From NCBI GenBank assembly GCA_028728195.1, contig JAQYUY010000083.1:1-47081 (forward strand): a DNA stretch of 47,081 bases. The letters are read 5' to 3'. The DNA comes from Endozoicomonas sp. (ex Botrylloides leachii). Its GTDB lineage: Bacteria > Pseudomonadota > Gammaproteobacteria > Pseudomonadales > Endozoicomonadaceae. Shown piece after piece: positions 1-10,700 of this stretch. Positions within the stretch are counted from its first letter, which is position 1. Each line of letters opens with the position of its first letter. Below the pieces are notes generated by a model. It did no database searches. It worked only from the letters and a program-made list of their open reading frames with translations, and was not told where the DNA came from. The position numbers were made by a program, and so were the translations under genes.

Positions 1-78
1 AACATAAGAGAACAACAAATCCTCAATAAAAATGACTAAGCAGCTATTGATCAGGGGGAATTAAAAATGTATACCCTT

Positions 79-228
79 CTATACAATTCTCTGTAAGTTA
101 TACTGAACCCTTCTCAGGGCTGACATAGCTAAAAGTGCTGTGTGACGTTCTTTATTGTAGTAACCTTCGGTTGCTTGGCAAGAAATTCCTCTATTCCTCA
201 ATGGGTCATAGTGGAGATAAGGGCTCGA
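79..228 (-). pseudogene. Remnant of IS3/IS150-like transposase (OrfB C-terminus)
   Basis: Minus-strand frame reads ...QATEGYYNKERHTALLAMSALRRVQYNLQRIV*, resembling the YYNxxRxxxxLxxxSPxxYxxQ C-terminal motif of IS3-family integrase-type transposases. Upstream is interrupted by an in-frame TAG and no DDE domain is visible. Confidence 0.45.
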
Positions 229-365
229 CTAGTTAGCAAAGATGATTGATATAACAGAACTATCATTATATTCACCTTATATAGTCTTTTAACTACCATG
301 CAGATTCAGATCACTTTGCAGTTAGGTGTGTAATGTGTGGAGATAATAGCCGGATCGACTGCTTT

Positions 366-1142
366 CTAAAAGTTGTCTTTCATTGTGCGAATTGCGCCAA
401 AAATAGCGACGGGGTTACTGCTATTAATATGCGGATACCTACTGATAATCTGGTTAACAAGCGCTGTATTTCGAGTACGTAAAAACGGATTGGTTTTTTT
501 TTCTACAGCTAAAGAGGAGGGCAAAGAAGGTAGACCCTGTTGCTTTAAACGATCTACTTGTTGAATACGATCCTTTATATCCGTGTTATCGGGCTCAAGA
601 TATATTGCAAAAGCAAGGTTGTCACGGGTGTATTCATGGGCGCAAAAAAGTTCGGTGTTTTCCGGTAACGATGCCAGTTTATCTATAGAAAATTGCATTT
701 GTGTTGCCGTGCCTTCGAAAAGTCGACCACACCCGCCAGAGAATAAAGTATCGCCACAAAAAAGAGCTGGAGGCTGATCATTGGGTGCAGTATAAAATGC
801 AATATGGTCTAGTGTATGTCCCGGTGTGGCGATAACGTTAAAGACGGCGTTAAGTACTGTGATTTCATCACCCTCTTTAAGGTGCTGAGTGATTCCTTTA
901 ATGTTGTAGTTTTCAGGCCCATAAACAGGCACAGCATATTTTTCTACCAGTTGTTGAATACCGCCGGTATGATCTGGGTGATGATGGGTAATTAAAATAC
1001 CTGATAATATCAAGCGATGCTGTGCGAGAAAGTGCTGTACTGCTTGATGAGCACCGGGATCAACCACATAACAATGTGTTTTACTGTGAATCGCCCATAT
1101 ATAATTATCTGAGAAGGCGGGTATGGGGCTAATTGATAACAT
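366..1142 (-). CDS. gloB: Hydroxyacylglutathione hydrolase (glyoxalase II)
   Basis: 258 aa metallo-beta-lactamase fold with THHHPDHTGG motif and C-terminal glyoxalase II region (KTNPFLR). Confidence 0.95.
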   Translation of the reverse strand: MLSISPIPAFSDNYIWAIHSKTHCYVVDPGAHQAVQHFLAQHRLILSGILITHHHPDHTGGIQQLVEKYAVPVYGPENYNIKGITQHLKEGDEITVLNAVFNVIATPGHTLDHIAFYTAPNDQPPALFCGDTLFSGGCGRLFEGTATQMQFSIDKLASLPENTELFCAHEYTRDNLAFAIYLEPDNTDIKDRIQQVDRLKQQGLPSLPSSLAVEKKTNPFLRTRNTALVNQIISRYPHINSSNPVAIFGAIRTMKDNF

Positions 1143-1237
1143 TATAACAACCCTTGTAGACTACACTGACTATTGTCCCTATCTGAAAGAACTTAGCAAC
1201 TGTTTTTCTTTGACATGGTAGAAAGTGGTATAACGGG

Positions 1238-2002
1238 ATGGCGGAGTTGCTCATGTCAGAACAGCTAGAACATGATCAAAACAGTTCTTTTAAAGAGCGG
1301 TCAAAAAAGTTACAGGCTTGGTTTCAAGAACCCGCAAGAGGTTTGTTATTAAAAGCAGAGCAGCACTGTATTGATCACCATCTAAAGAATATTTTTGGCC
1401 ATTATGCCTGCCAAATGAGCGCTGTTAGTCACCTTAATTTATTGGAAAAAAGCAGCGTTAAGTATCAATTCAAATTAGTTGTCGATGTTGAGCGCTACCC
1501 GTTGACTATGCTATGTGACCCTTATTTTTGGCCAGTAGAGTCAGGTAGTCTGGATGTTGTACTATTGCATCATGTACTAGAAATAGCAGAAAGCCCTCAC
1601 CGCTTATTAAGCCAAGCAGCTGCTTCTATTATACCCGATGGCAAGTTGTTAATTATTGGTTTTAATCCTTGTAGCATGGCTAATATTAGCCGCTGGTTTA
1701 TTCCAGAGCGTGCCAATGTGTTTAAAGGGTGCAATTTTATTCAGATTAATCGGTTAAAAGATTGGCTGACCCTGCTGGGCTTCAGTGTTGAGGAAGTCAG
1801 TTACGGAGCTTATTTTCATTCATTTGAGTGGTTGTTTAAAGGCGTTTTACAACATTGCATAGAGCCATATTGTGGCCAGAGGCAGCTACCTCTGGGTTGT
1901 TTTTATAGCATACTGGCCATAAGAGATGTATACGGTGTTAGCCCGATAAAAAAACCTTGGCTTAAGGTGCATAATCAGCTAATTGGATATCCTGCTGCTT
2001 AG
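1238..2002 (+). CDS. Class I SAM-dependent methyltransferase
   Basis: Methyltransferase type 11-like ([40 protein letters not shown]); sits between gloB and rnhA. Confidence 0.8.
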   Translation: MAELLMSEQLEHDQNSSFKERSKKLQAWFQEPARGLLLKAEQHCIDHHLKNIFGHYACQMSAVSHLNLLEKSSVKYQFKLVVDVERYPLTMLCDPYFWPVESGSLDVVLLHHVLEIAESPHRLLSQAAASIIPDGKLLIIGFNPCSMANISRWFIPERANVFKGCNFIQINRLKDWLTLLGFSVEEVSYGAYFHSFEWLFKGVLQHCIEPYCGQRQLPLGCFYSILAIRDVYGVSPIKKPWLKVHNQLIGYPAA

Positions 2003-2007
2003 TTAAT

Positions 2008-2478
2008 GTGGAGAAGCGATTGGGTAAGTATGTTGAGCTATTTACTGATGGGGCCTGCAAGGGTAACCCTGGCCCTGGGGGATGGGGAGCTTTATTGCGC
2101 TATGGTAATCATGAAAAAAGGCTCTATGGTGGTGAAAAAATGACCACAAATAACCGAATGGAGTTAATGGCAGCTATTGAGGCATTAGATGCTTTAACGC
2201 AACCTTGTCAGGTTCGATTAACAACTGACTCGAAGTATGTTCAGCAGGGCATTACCCAATGGCTTGTAAACTGGAAGCGTAAGCGTTGGAAAACAGCCAA
2301 CGGCAAAGCCGTAAAAAATCAGGATTTGTGGATACGATTGGATGAGTTGAGCCAAAAACATGATATTCACTGGTGTTGGGTGAAAGGTCATGCTGGACAT
2401 AATGAAAATGAGATTGCTGATCAGCTTGCTTGTCAAGGAGCAGAGGAAATAATAGCTAATCAACGGAACGAGACATAA
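2008..2478 (+). CDS. rnhA: Ribonuclease HI
   Basis: [23 protein letters not shown] and [14 protein letters not shown] motifs; [18 protein letters not shown]. Confidence 0.97.
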   Translation: MEKRLGKYVELFTDGACKGNPGPGGWGALLRYGNHEKRLYGGEKMTTNNRMELMAAIEALDALTQPCQVRLTTDSKYVQQGITQWLVNWKRKRWKTANGKAVKNQDLWIRLDELSQKHDIHWCWVKGHAGHNENEIADQLACQGAEEIIANQRNET

Positions 2479-2531
2479 ATTGTCGTCATTTTATTTATAC
2501 AATCATATATTTTTTTCATCTAGGATATCCT

Positions 2532-3242
2532 ATGCGCCAAATTGTTCTTGATACCGAAACAACCGGATTAAACCCTGCACAAGGGCATCGTATTATTGAA
2601 ATAGGTTGTGTTGAGTTAATTGATCGTAAGCTTACCGGCAATCATTATCATGTCTACATTAATCCTCAACGTGAAATTGAAGCAGAAGCAATTGCAGTAC
2701 ACGGTATTACGAATGACTTTTTAGAAGATAAACCAGTTTTTGCTGCAATAGCAGATACATTTCATGATTTTATCACCGGTGCTGAGCTGATTATTCATAA
2801 TGCTCCCTTTGATGTGGGCTTTATAGATCATGAATTCCGATTACTGGGTACAGGCCGAGATAACCTTGCTGACTATTGTAAGATTACTGACACATTGGTT
2901 ATAGCCAGAGCAAAGCACCCCGGTCAAAAAAATAGTCTTGATGCCTTATGCAAACGTTATCATATTGATAATTCATCACGCATCTTGCATGGTGCATTAT
3001 TAGATGCAGAGATTTTAGCCGATGTTTATTTAAGGATGACTGGCGGACAGCGAATGTTATCTCTAGGTGTCGTTGAAGGGGGTAGTATAGAAGAGAACAG
3101 CGCTAGCATTCGTCGCTTATCGCCCAAGCGATCATTACTGAAAGTCATTAAAGCATCTGCTACTGAGTTAGAAAACCATCAAAAAAAGCTTGCTGAAATT
3201 AATAAAAAGGCGGGTGTCTGTTACTGGTCAGAGGATGTGTAA
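2532..3242 (+). CDS. dnaQ: DNA polymerase III epsilon subunit (proofreading exonuclease)
   Basis: IVLDTETTGLNP DEDD exonuclease motif, HNAPFDVGFIDHEF; adjacent to rnhA. Confidence 0.97.
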   Translation: MRQIVLDTETTGLNPAQGHRIIEIGCVELIDRKLTGNHYHVYINPQREIEAEAIAVHGITNDFLEDKPVFAAIADTFHDFITGAELIIHNAPFDVGFIDHEFRLLGTGRDNLADYCKITDTLVIARAKHPGQKNSLDALCKRYHIDNSSRILHGALLDAEILADVYLRMTGGQRMLSLGVVEGGSIEENSASIRRLSPKRSLLKVIKASATELENHQKKLAEINKKAGVCYWSEDV

Positions 3243-3254
3243 AGGCTACTATTT

Positions 3255-4091
3255 ATGTTGGGACCACTTGCCTTCTCAGGTTATCAGCCATTATCAGGAT
3301 TTAATCCACAGTTAAAACCTGAGTGTTGGTTAATACATTATAAAAATGATTTTATCCTGCCTGAACAGCATATTGTTTGGTTAAAAAAGCCAGACTTTCT
3401 TTCGGTCGAGGAGGCGGAGAAAGCATTAGTTACAGGATTGTGGCAGGGTAGGCCAATAGGTATTTTATTCACGGAAGAAAATACTCAAAACAATAAAACA
3501 ACCACTGTTCGCAATGTACTGATAAACAGTGGAACTAACGTGTTCACTATGATCAGTCATGCCCTAGAAATTGCAACCTCCAGAACAGCACACAGATTCT
3601 GCGGTCGATGCGGTGGTAAGACACTGCCGTTAATCGGGCAATGGGCAATGCATTGTGATATTTGTAACCACAGTGTTTACCCGCGTATTTCACCTTGTAT
3701 TATTGTTTTAGTAACTAAAAATGAAGAGTTACTGCTTGTTAAACATAAGCGACATCGGTTCAAAAAATTTTATAGCCTTGTTGCTGGGTTTGTTGAGCCG
3801 GGAGAAACTGCTGAAGAAGCAGTTCATAGAGAGGTTATGGAAGAAGTTGGTATTCAATTATCTTCAGTTAGTTATCAGCTTAGTCAAAGCTGGCCTTTCC
3901 CTCATTGCCTGATGCTAGGGTTTTATGCACACTATGCTAGGGGCTCTATAAGGCTTGATGATACGGAGTTATGTGCCGGTGATTGGTTTTCATCGCTAGC
4001 TTTACCTGAGCTGCCGCCCAAAAATACTATTTCAAGGCAGTTAATTGAAAGATATTTGAGACAAACAGCAAGAAGTAGTAAATCCGAGTGA
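3255..4091 (+). CDS. nudC: NAD(+) diphosphatase / Nudix hydrolase
   Basis: Four-Cys zinc site FCGRCGG...HCDIC and Nudix box GFVEPGETAEEAVHREVMEEVG followed by SQSWPFPHCLMLGF. Confidence 0.93.
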   Translation: MLGPLAFSGYQPLSGFNPQLKPECWLIHYKNDFILPEQHIVWLKKPDFLSVEEAEKALVTGLWQGRPIGILFTEENTQNNKTTTVRNVLINSGTNVFTMISHALEIATSRTAHRFCGRCGGKTLPLIGQWAMHCDICNHSVYPRISPCIIVLVTKNEELLLVKHKRHRFKKFYSLVAGFVEPGETAEEAVHREVMEEVGIQLSSVSYQLSQSWPFPHCLMLGFYAHYARGSIRLDDTELCAGDWFSSLALPELPPKNTISRQLIERYLRQTARSSKSE

Positions 4092-4219
4092 GCTATTTTT
4101 TTCGTCTTATTGGTTGAGCTTATTCAAGTAGAAAAACGTTAATATTCTCAACTATATGAAGGCTAGAGAATATTGATAATGATTGGTAGCTATTCACAAT
4201 CATAATCAGATGACTAAAA

Positions 4220-4247
4220 GATCTTTAGTATTTGAATAATAAAGATC
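4220..4247. repeat. Near-perfect 13-bp inverted repeat (hairpin)
   Basis: GATCTTTAGTATT-TG-AATAATAAAGATC: 13 bp arms with one mismatch and a 2 nt loop, intergenic about 130 bp after nudC. Confidence 0.6.
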
Positions 4248-4506
4248 ACTGTAATTGCTGCAAAATACATATTTTGCTTATTGTTACCATGGTTTCAATT
4301 TTTAATGCGCCATTATTACTTAAGCCTAACTCTAGGCCCCACAAGGAAAAAGCCAAGCCACTCAGTAAAGCTGTGGGTAACTCAGTGCATAACCGGTGAA
4401 AATATAAGCAAAGTACCTAGTAATATCGTACTAAAATAAATCGGTTAATTTTTGTCCTATTATCAGTTTTTTCCATTTTTAATAGGGAATTCATATGCAT
4501 ATAGTA

Positions 4507-4654
4507 ATACTCATCATGTTTTCAACTACGATAGCTGAACCCTAGGAAAGGCAGAATAACGAGTAATAGCAGCGCCATTACAAGGAGTTCCAACGCCGCT
4601 CTGGTGTTCAGATAATCAGCGCAATAGCGTCGTTAAAAAAGAGATGATTGATAT
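4507..4654 (-). mobile_element. MITE-like dispersed element, copy A (full length, 148 bp)
   Basis: Terminal inverted repeats ATACTCATCATGTTTTCAAC ... GTTAAAAAAGAGATGATTGATAT; core matches the reverse complement of other copies (CAGCGCAATAGCGTCGTTAAAAAA, GGAGTTCCAACGC). Confidence 0.75.
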
Positions 4655-4741
4655 AAGCTCAACGCTACATTCTTTGACTCAATATTTGCTTAACAGAGGC
4701 CGATAGTTTCAGTACTGCATTAATGGGTTGGTCCCTTTTTT

Positions 4742-5899
4742 ATGAAACTTTTAATTGTTGAAGATGCGCGAGACCAGCGGTTGCTGCTTTCTACTGTTTT
4801 GAAAAAGAAAGGCTATCAGGTGGTTGAAGCTGAAAACGGTATACAGGCTCTGGATATATTAAAAGAACAGAGCGGTATCCATATGGTGGTCAGTGATTGG
4901 CTGATGCCAGAAATGGATGGTGTGCAGCTTTGTCAGGCTATTAGGCAACCAAGTTTTGATCATTATCTTTATTTTATTTTACTAACCAGTAAAACAGAAC
5001 ATGACTCTCTAGTAGAAGGCATTAATGCCGGAGCCGATGATTTTGTTAGCAAACCAGTTGATTTTAATGAACTAGAAGCTCGCTTGAAGGCGGGCTTTCG
5101 AATTATTGACCTAAAAAGAGTATTAGAAGAAAAAAATCAAGCGTTATCTAAAGCCATTACAACCATTGAGCAAGATCTTGATTCTGCTGCGCGCACATTA
5201 GCAGGATTATTAGCTCCGGCGGCGACTGTCAATAATGTTGTATTTGATTGGTTTTTTAGACCCTGCAAACAGTTAGGGGGTGATATGCTTGGTTATCAAC
5301 CACTGGATGATGACCATGTCTTTTTTTATCAACTGGATGTCGCTGGGCATGGTGTGCCCTCAGCGCTGCTTTCATTTACGTTGAATCATGTGTTATCAGA
5401 GCCCGCTACTGGAGTTGTTTGCAAGGATGATCCTGCGTTGGGTTTAGCGCAATTAAATAACCGTTTTCAGACAAAAGCGGAACAAATGCTTTATTTTACT
5501 ATTGTCTGTGGCACGATAAATAATCAGACAGGCGATATTGTTATGGCTCAAGCGGGCCACCCTTGCCCTTTGTGGATAAAAAAAGAAACGGGTGCTATCG
5601 ACGTTATTCAAGGACGTGGTGTTCCTATTGGTATGTTGCCTGATGCTACGTATCAGACAATACGCTTTAAGCTAAATTCCGGTGATCGTTTGTTTCTCTA
5701 CTCTGATGGGCTTATCGAATGCGCTAATGAGCAAGGAGAGTTATTTGGTGAAGACCGTCTTTGCCAAGTGTTGGAGAGAACCTTTTGCTTTAGTGTAAAA
5801 GAAACGATTGATCATGTGGAAACGGAGATTAATCATTGGGGGCAGAGGGATGCCTTTGAGGACGATATCACGTATCTTGTATTAGAATGGAACCAATAG
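4742..5899 (+). CDS. Response regulator with C-terminal PP2C/SpoIIE-type serine phosphatase
   Basis: N-terminal REC domain (LLIVEDARDQR...VVSDWLMPEMDG...KPVD), C-terminal PP2C (GGDMLGY, LDVAGHGVPSALLS, LFLYSDGLIE). Confidence 0.93.
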   Translation: MKLLIVEDARDQRLLLSTVLKKKGYQVVEAENGIQALDILKEQSGIHMVVSDWLMPEMDGVQLCQAIRQPSFDHYLYFILLTSKTEHDSLVEGINAGADDFVSKPVDFNELEARLKAGFRIIDLKRVLEEKNQALSKAITTIEQDLDSAARTLAGLLAPAATVNNVVFDWFFRPCKQLGGDMLGYQPLDDDHVFFYQLDVAGHGVPSALLSFTLNHVLSEPATGVVCKDDPALGLAQLNNRFQTKAEQMLYFTIVCGTINNQTGDIVMAQAGHPCPLWIKKETGAIDVIQGRGVPIGMLPDATYQTIRFKLNSGDRLFLYSDGLIECANEQGELFGEDRLCQVLERTFCFSVKETIDHVETEINHWGQRDAFEDDITYLVLEWNQ

Positions 5900-6011
5900 A
5901 AACTGTTGATTATTTTTAGCAGACAGCGTCTATTATGCTGGTTTATAAGAAAAGAATGGCTTAATCAGGTCTGTTGCCTACTAATCGGATGAATTAACAA
6001 AGGAATAAGCT

Positions 6012-6344
6012 ATGTCATTTGAAGTCAGGGAAGAAGGAAGTATCACAGTTGTGTCCATCAGTGAGCCAAGACTGGATGCTTCATTGGCAGAGGGCTTTAA
6101 AAACTTTCTTTTTGATCAGATCGATAAAGGGTCGACTACTATTTTGGTTGATCTAACGCACGTACGCTTTATGGATAGCAGTGGTTTGGGAGCGCTGGTA
6201 GCTGCTTTAAAGAAAGTTTTAGGTAAGGGCGAGCTTAAGTTGGCTGCACCACAACCTGCGGTGAAAGATTTATTTGAGTTAACATCCATGGAAAAGTTAT
6301 TTTCTATTTTTGAAAGTGTTGACATAGCATTGAGCGATAACTAA
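6012..6344 (+). CDS. STAS-domain anti-sigma factor antagonist
   Basis: STAS fold with VDLTHVRFMDSSGLGALVAALK (conserved phosphorylatable Ser). Confidence 0.93.
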   Translation: MSFEVREEGSITVVSISEPRLDASLAEGFKNFLFDQIDKGSTTILVDLTHVRFMDSSGLGALVAALKKVLGKGELKLAAPQPAVKDLFELTSMEKLFSIFESVDIALSDN

Positions 6345-6796
6345 TGACTTGTGTTGATGATAGTAAGCGCTTGACTATTGCTGTGGATTCCATGCTTGCC
6401 TATACCGATGTTGTGGCGATGGCAGTTAGAGGGGTATGTAATGCAACAAGTTTATCAGAAGCAGCAGTAGACCGTTTAGAGCTGTGTCTGATTGAAGCCC
6501 TGAATAATGTGATTATTCACGCTTATGATAACCAGCAAGGTCATCGTATAGAAATTTCTGTGCTGTTATCACCTAGACAAATTTCACTGACGGTCAGTGA
6601 CTGGGGGGCAACGATGGTCAATGCAAGTCAAACTCTTGCCAAGGGCGCCGAGGTGACAGGACTTGACCCCAAGGCACTTCGAGCTAATGGGCGAGGGCTG
6701 TTTATTATAAGAACACTAATGGATACGGTGAGTTACTTTTCTGAAAAGGGAAAAAATAGCCTGTTAATGACACTCAGTATGGATGTAGATGAATAA
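6344..6796 (+). CDS. Anti-sigma factor-like serine kinase (HATPase_c, RsbW-type)
   Basis: HATPase N-box (CLIEALNNVIIHAYD) and G-boxes (DWGA..., NGRGLFIIRTLMD); start overlaps the STAS gene stop. Confidence 0.9.
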   Translation: MTCVDDSKRLTIAVDSMLAYTDVVAMAVRGVCNATSLSEAAVDRLELCLIEALNNVIIHAYDNQQGHRIEISVLLSPRQISLTVSDWGATMVNASQTLAKGAEVTGLDPKALRANGRGLFIIRTLMDTVSYFSEKGKNSLLMTLSMDVDE

Positions 6797-6844
6797 GCTA
6801 TTGATTAATTCCGAGTAGCTCACCCACTATTTTCTATAATCTGA

Positions 6845-6882
6845 ACTACTACAACTAAAGTTTATCAATTGGCTGTAGTAGT
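6845..6882. terminator. Hairpin between convergent genes, possible terminator
   Basis: ACTACTACA ... TGTAGTAGT inverted repeat between convergent CDSs; no strong T tract. Confidence 0.4.
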
Positions 6883-6888
6883 CTGTGT

Positions 6889-7713
6889 TCAAGTGTTTTC
6901 AGCGCTATTAGAGAGTATACCTAGATCGACTGGTTTTTTATAAGGGGTCAGTTTTAACAGCACGCCGATTACCGGTGTGTCGAAATACTGTATTTCGCTA
7001 GTTCTCTGTATCCGTCTTATTTGTTTCAAGTGAAAACTTTTGACTATGAACAGAGATCTATTTTTTTGCATATTGGTTGATATTTCATCTGGTTTGGGCT
7101 CAGATTTCTGCATCAGAATAGTAGACAGCGCATCAGGCTGTAGTTGGTCGTACCAAAGATCAATATCTACGTGTAGAAAGCGATAGCTACTGACAGTCAC
7201 CGTGCCGTTAACTAGATAAGTTTCATTGGCATTTGGTTGAGATTGAATTCGTACCGGCTGTGCTTTTGTCTTGGGGTCAACCGGTAGTCGCCATGCTATT
7301 TTATCTAGTACGGTATAGTTAGCTGAGCTATTGAGAAGGGATGCTTCCTCATTAAGTTGTTGGTCGTTGTCAGGTAGAGCAATAAAAGGGTCTCGTGCTA
7401 GATCTAGGGGTGGAGAGGGTTGTTGAAATATATTGGTTATAGCCGTTAAGCTTGGCACAGCATCGGCTACCACTGCTGGCGTTGGAGATGCTAGTGTAAT
7501 AGCACCTGCTGGATAGGTATAAGCCGAAGGCTTGAGCCATTTTTCTGTAGTATTTTTAATGCTGGCATCATTTCTGAAAATAATGATGTCCACCTGATAC
7601 CATGGTGGGGGTTCCGCTTGTTGCAATGGGTTACTTGGTGCTGAGATGGTTTCAGCAAACAAAACACTGCTGTAGAGTAGCGCTAGCAATAATGTAATAA
7701 CAGCTTGTTTCAT
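6889..7713 (-). CDS. CsiV-family / peptidoglycan-binding-like exported protein
   Basis: Signal-peptide-like N-terminus, WYQVDIIIFRN near the N-terminus and C-terminal conserved basic/aromatic region; next to mfd as in Pseudomonas-type genomes. Confidence 0.75.
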   Translation of the reverse strand: MKQAVITLLLALLYSSVLFAETISAPSNPLQQAEPPPWYQVDIIIFRNDASIKNTTEKWLKPSAYTYPAGAITLASPTPAVVADAVPSLTAITNIFQQPSPPLDLARDPFIALPDNDQQLNEEASLLNSSANYTVLDKIAWRLPVDPKTKAQPVRIQSQPNANETYLVNGTVTVSSYRFLHVDIDLWYDQLQPDALSTILMQKSEPKPDEISTNMQKNRSLFIVKSFHLKQIRRIQRTSEIQYFDTPVIGVLLKLTPYKKPVDLGILSNSAENT

Positions 7714-7789
7714 GAGTTCATCCTAAGCCTGAAGATAGCCATTATGGTATAAAAACAGCCGTCTATAATAACGGCCTAACCGAGTTGAG

Positions 7790-10700
7790 CTAACTTACTA
7801 ATAGTTGTTTAAGCAATGCCTCGGTCACTTTAAATCGGTCATTATGGGTTTCCATCTTGTGATAATATTTTAAGACATTGCTTCCTTCTAAATGATAAAC
7901 ATTAGGCTGGGCTTGAACCAGTTCGATAATGATCATAGGATCTATGTTGGGGTTATTTTCAAACTCAATACGGCCTTGAGTTGATCCGGTATCTAATTTT
8001 TGGATACCAAGCTTTATCGCTTTTAGTTTGATTTGTGTTTGGCGAAATAAGTTTTTAGCCGGATCAGGGAGCAGTCCAAAACGATCAATCAGTTCAACTT
8101 GCAAGCTGCGCAGCTCATCATTGGATTTTGCTGCTGCAATGCGCTTATACAGAATTAATCGGTTGTGGACATCATGAATATAGCTTTCCGGCAATAGGGC
8201 AGGCACACGCAAGTTTATTTCTATGCCGTGAGCCAGAGGTTTGTTAGGGTCAGGTGTTTCTCCATTACGGATAGCCTCTACTGCACGTTCGAGCATATCT
8301 GTGTAGAGCGTGAAGCCTACATTATGGATTTGTCCGCTTTGTCCTTCACCGAGTAACTCACCGGTACCTCGAATTTCCATATCATGAGACGCCAACATAA
8401 ACCCTGCGCCTAGGTCTTGAGCTTCACTGATGGCATCCAAACGTTTGCGGGCATCAGTGGTAATTGTCTTTACCGGGGGTGTTAGCAAATAAGCATACGC
8501 TTGATGATGTGACCGGCCAACCCGGCCTCTAAGCTGGTGCAGCTGAGCCAACCCAAAACGATCAGCACGATGGATAATAATGGTATTGGCATTGGGTATA
8601 TCAATACCTGTTTCAATAATGGTGGTGCATACCAGAACGTTGAAACGTCGGTGATAAAAATCTGACATGACCTGTTCTAGCTCTCTTTCCCGCATTTGAC
8701 CATGGCCAATCCTGATACGCGCTTCAGGAATAAGCGTTTGCAAATCCTGAGCTGCTTTTTCAATGGTCTGAACCTCATTATGCAGAAAGTAGATTTGCCC
8801 GCCTCTTAGCAGTTCACGCAATATCGCTTCCTTAATTAAAAGGGGGTTATTTTCTCTGATAAAGGTTTTGATTGATAAACGGCGTGCAGGTGGTGTGGCA
8901 ATAATAGATAGGTCCCTCATACCCGACATTGCCATATTGAGTGTTCTTGGGATGGGTGTAGCGGTTAAGGTAAGGATATCGACTTTAGCACGAAGTGCTT
9001 TCAACTTTTCTTTATGGCGTACACCAAACCGGTGCTCTTCATCGATAATTAACAATCCAAGATCGTTAAATTCCGGCTGATCTTGTAACAGCTTATGGGT
9101 ACCGATAATGATATCTATTGCATTTTTTGCCAGTTTGCTTTTCAGATTGTTAATCTCTTTGGTGCTTTTAAAGCGTGACATGACATCCACCTCAATCGGC
9201 CACTCGGCAAAACGATCGCGAAAGCTATCATAGTGTTGTTGAGCGAGCAGGGTAGTTGGCACCAAAATAGCCACTTGCTTACCGTTATGAGCAGCCAAAA
9301 AAGCAGCTCGCATGGCGACTTCCGTTTTACCAAAACCGACATCGCCACAGACCAGTCGATCCATAGGTTTTAGGGCACACATATCGTTGATGACAGCAGA
9401 AATAGCTTGCTGTTGATCTGGCGTTTCTTCAAAAGGAAAAGCTGCTGCAAAGGTAAAATAGTAAGAGTCAGGTGGATCAAAAGCGACACCTTGAAGCGCT
9501 TCTCTACGAGCATAAACATCTAGTAGTTCTGCGGCAACATCCCGAGCTTTTTCAGCGGCTTTTTTGCGGGCTTTGCTCCAACGATCGCTTCCCATTCTGT
9601 GTAGTGGCGCTTGGCTTTCATCAGAACCGCTGTAGCGAACAATTAAATGAAGCGAATCCACGGGGACATAAAGTTTGGCTTCATCGGCATATTCAAGGGT
9701 TAAAAATTCTGTTTGTTGGTCTTCAATGCCTAATGTTTTCAGCCCTCGGTAACGACCAACGCCATGATCAACATGGACTACAGGCGATCCTAAGCGTAGC
9801 TCAGTAAGGTTACGTATTATCTGATCGGGATTAGGCGCATTAACTTTTGATCGGCGGCGTTTTTGCATGACTCTTTGCCCAAGAAGGCAAGACTCGGGAA
9901 CGAGATTAATATTACCTTGCTGGGTCTGAAAAGCATCATTAATCGGACCAACGGTAATACCCAGCTTGTCATGACTCTGCTGGAATAAATGCCAGCTGTC
10001 ATAGATAACTGGGGTGATATTGTACTCTTTTAGTAAATCGAGCAAGGCTTCTCGGCGGCCGGTACTTTCTGCAACAAGCAATGTGCGGTTTGCTTTTTTA
10101 ATAAAAGCTTGGAGTGGGGCTATTGGGTTAGTGGATTTAGCATCTAGCATTAAGTTGGGGATAGTGCTTGCAGGAAAATTAATTTGCCCTTGTTTTTCTC
10201 TATAGGTTTCAGCTGAGAGTATCACTTTAGGGTAGGTGTTAATCTGTGAGTATAGCGATTCGGCTTTGATAAACAGTTCATGTGGTAGTAACAGTGGACG
10301 AAGAGGGTCTATTTTCCGTTCCTCGTACCGTTCGGTGGCATCGGCTAAAAAATCTACGATAGCCGTTTGTACGTCACCTTCTAGCATAATAGTTGTGTTA
10401 TTCGGTAAATAGTCGAATACAGATGCCATTTCATCAAAAAAAAGTGGTTGATAATACTCAATACCTGGGCTGGCTACACCTGCACCAATGTCTTGATATA
10501 ACGGGCACTCTCGGTGATCAACGTCAAAACGATTGCGAAAGGCTGCTCTGAATTTATCCCTACTGGTTTTATCCATGGGAAATTCATGTGCTGGCAGTAA
10601 ATGAATATGATCAATTTGTTCAACAGAGCGCTGGCTTTCCACATCAAAAGTTCTTATGCTATCGACTTCTTCATCAAACAAATCAATACGAAAGGGTATT

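Noticed and set aside
2492-2515. Shared string TTATACAATCATATAT at about 2496 and about 19783
   Set aside because: Short AT-rich match with no wider similarity; consistent with chance.
9472-9807. 111-aa plus-strand ORF opposite mfd
   Set aside because: Antisense shadow of a strongly conserved coding gene; no recognisable protein features.
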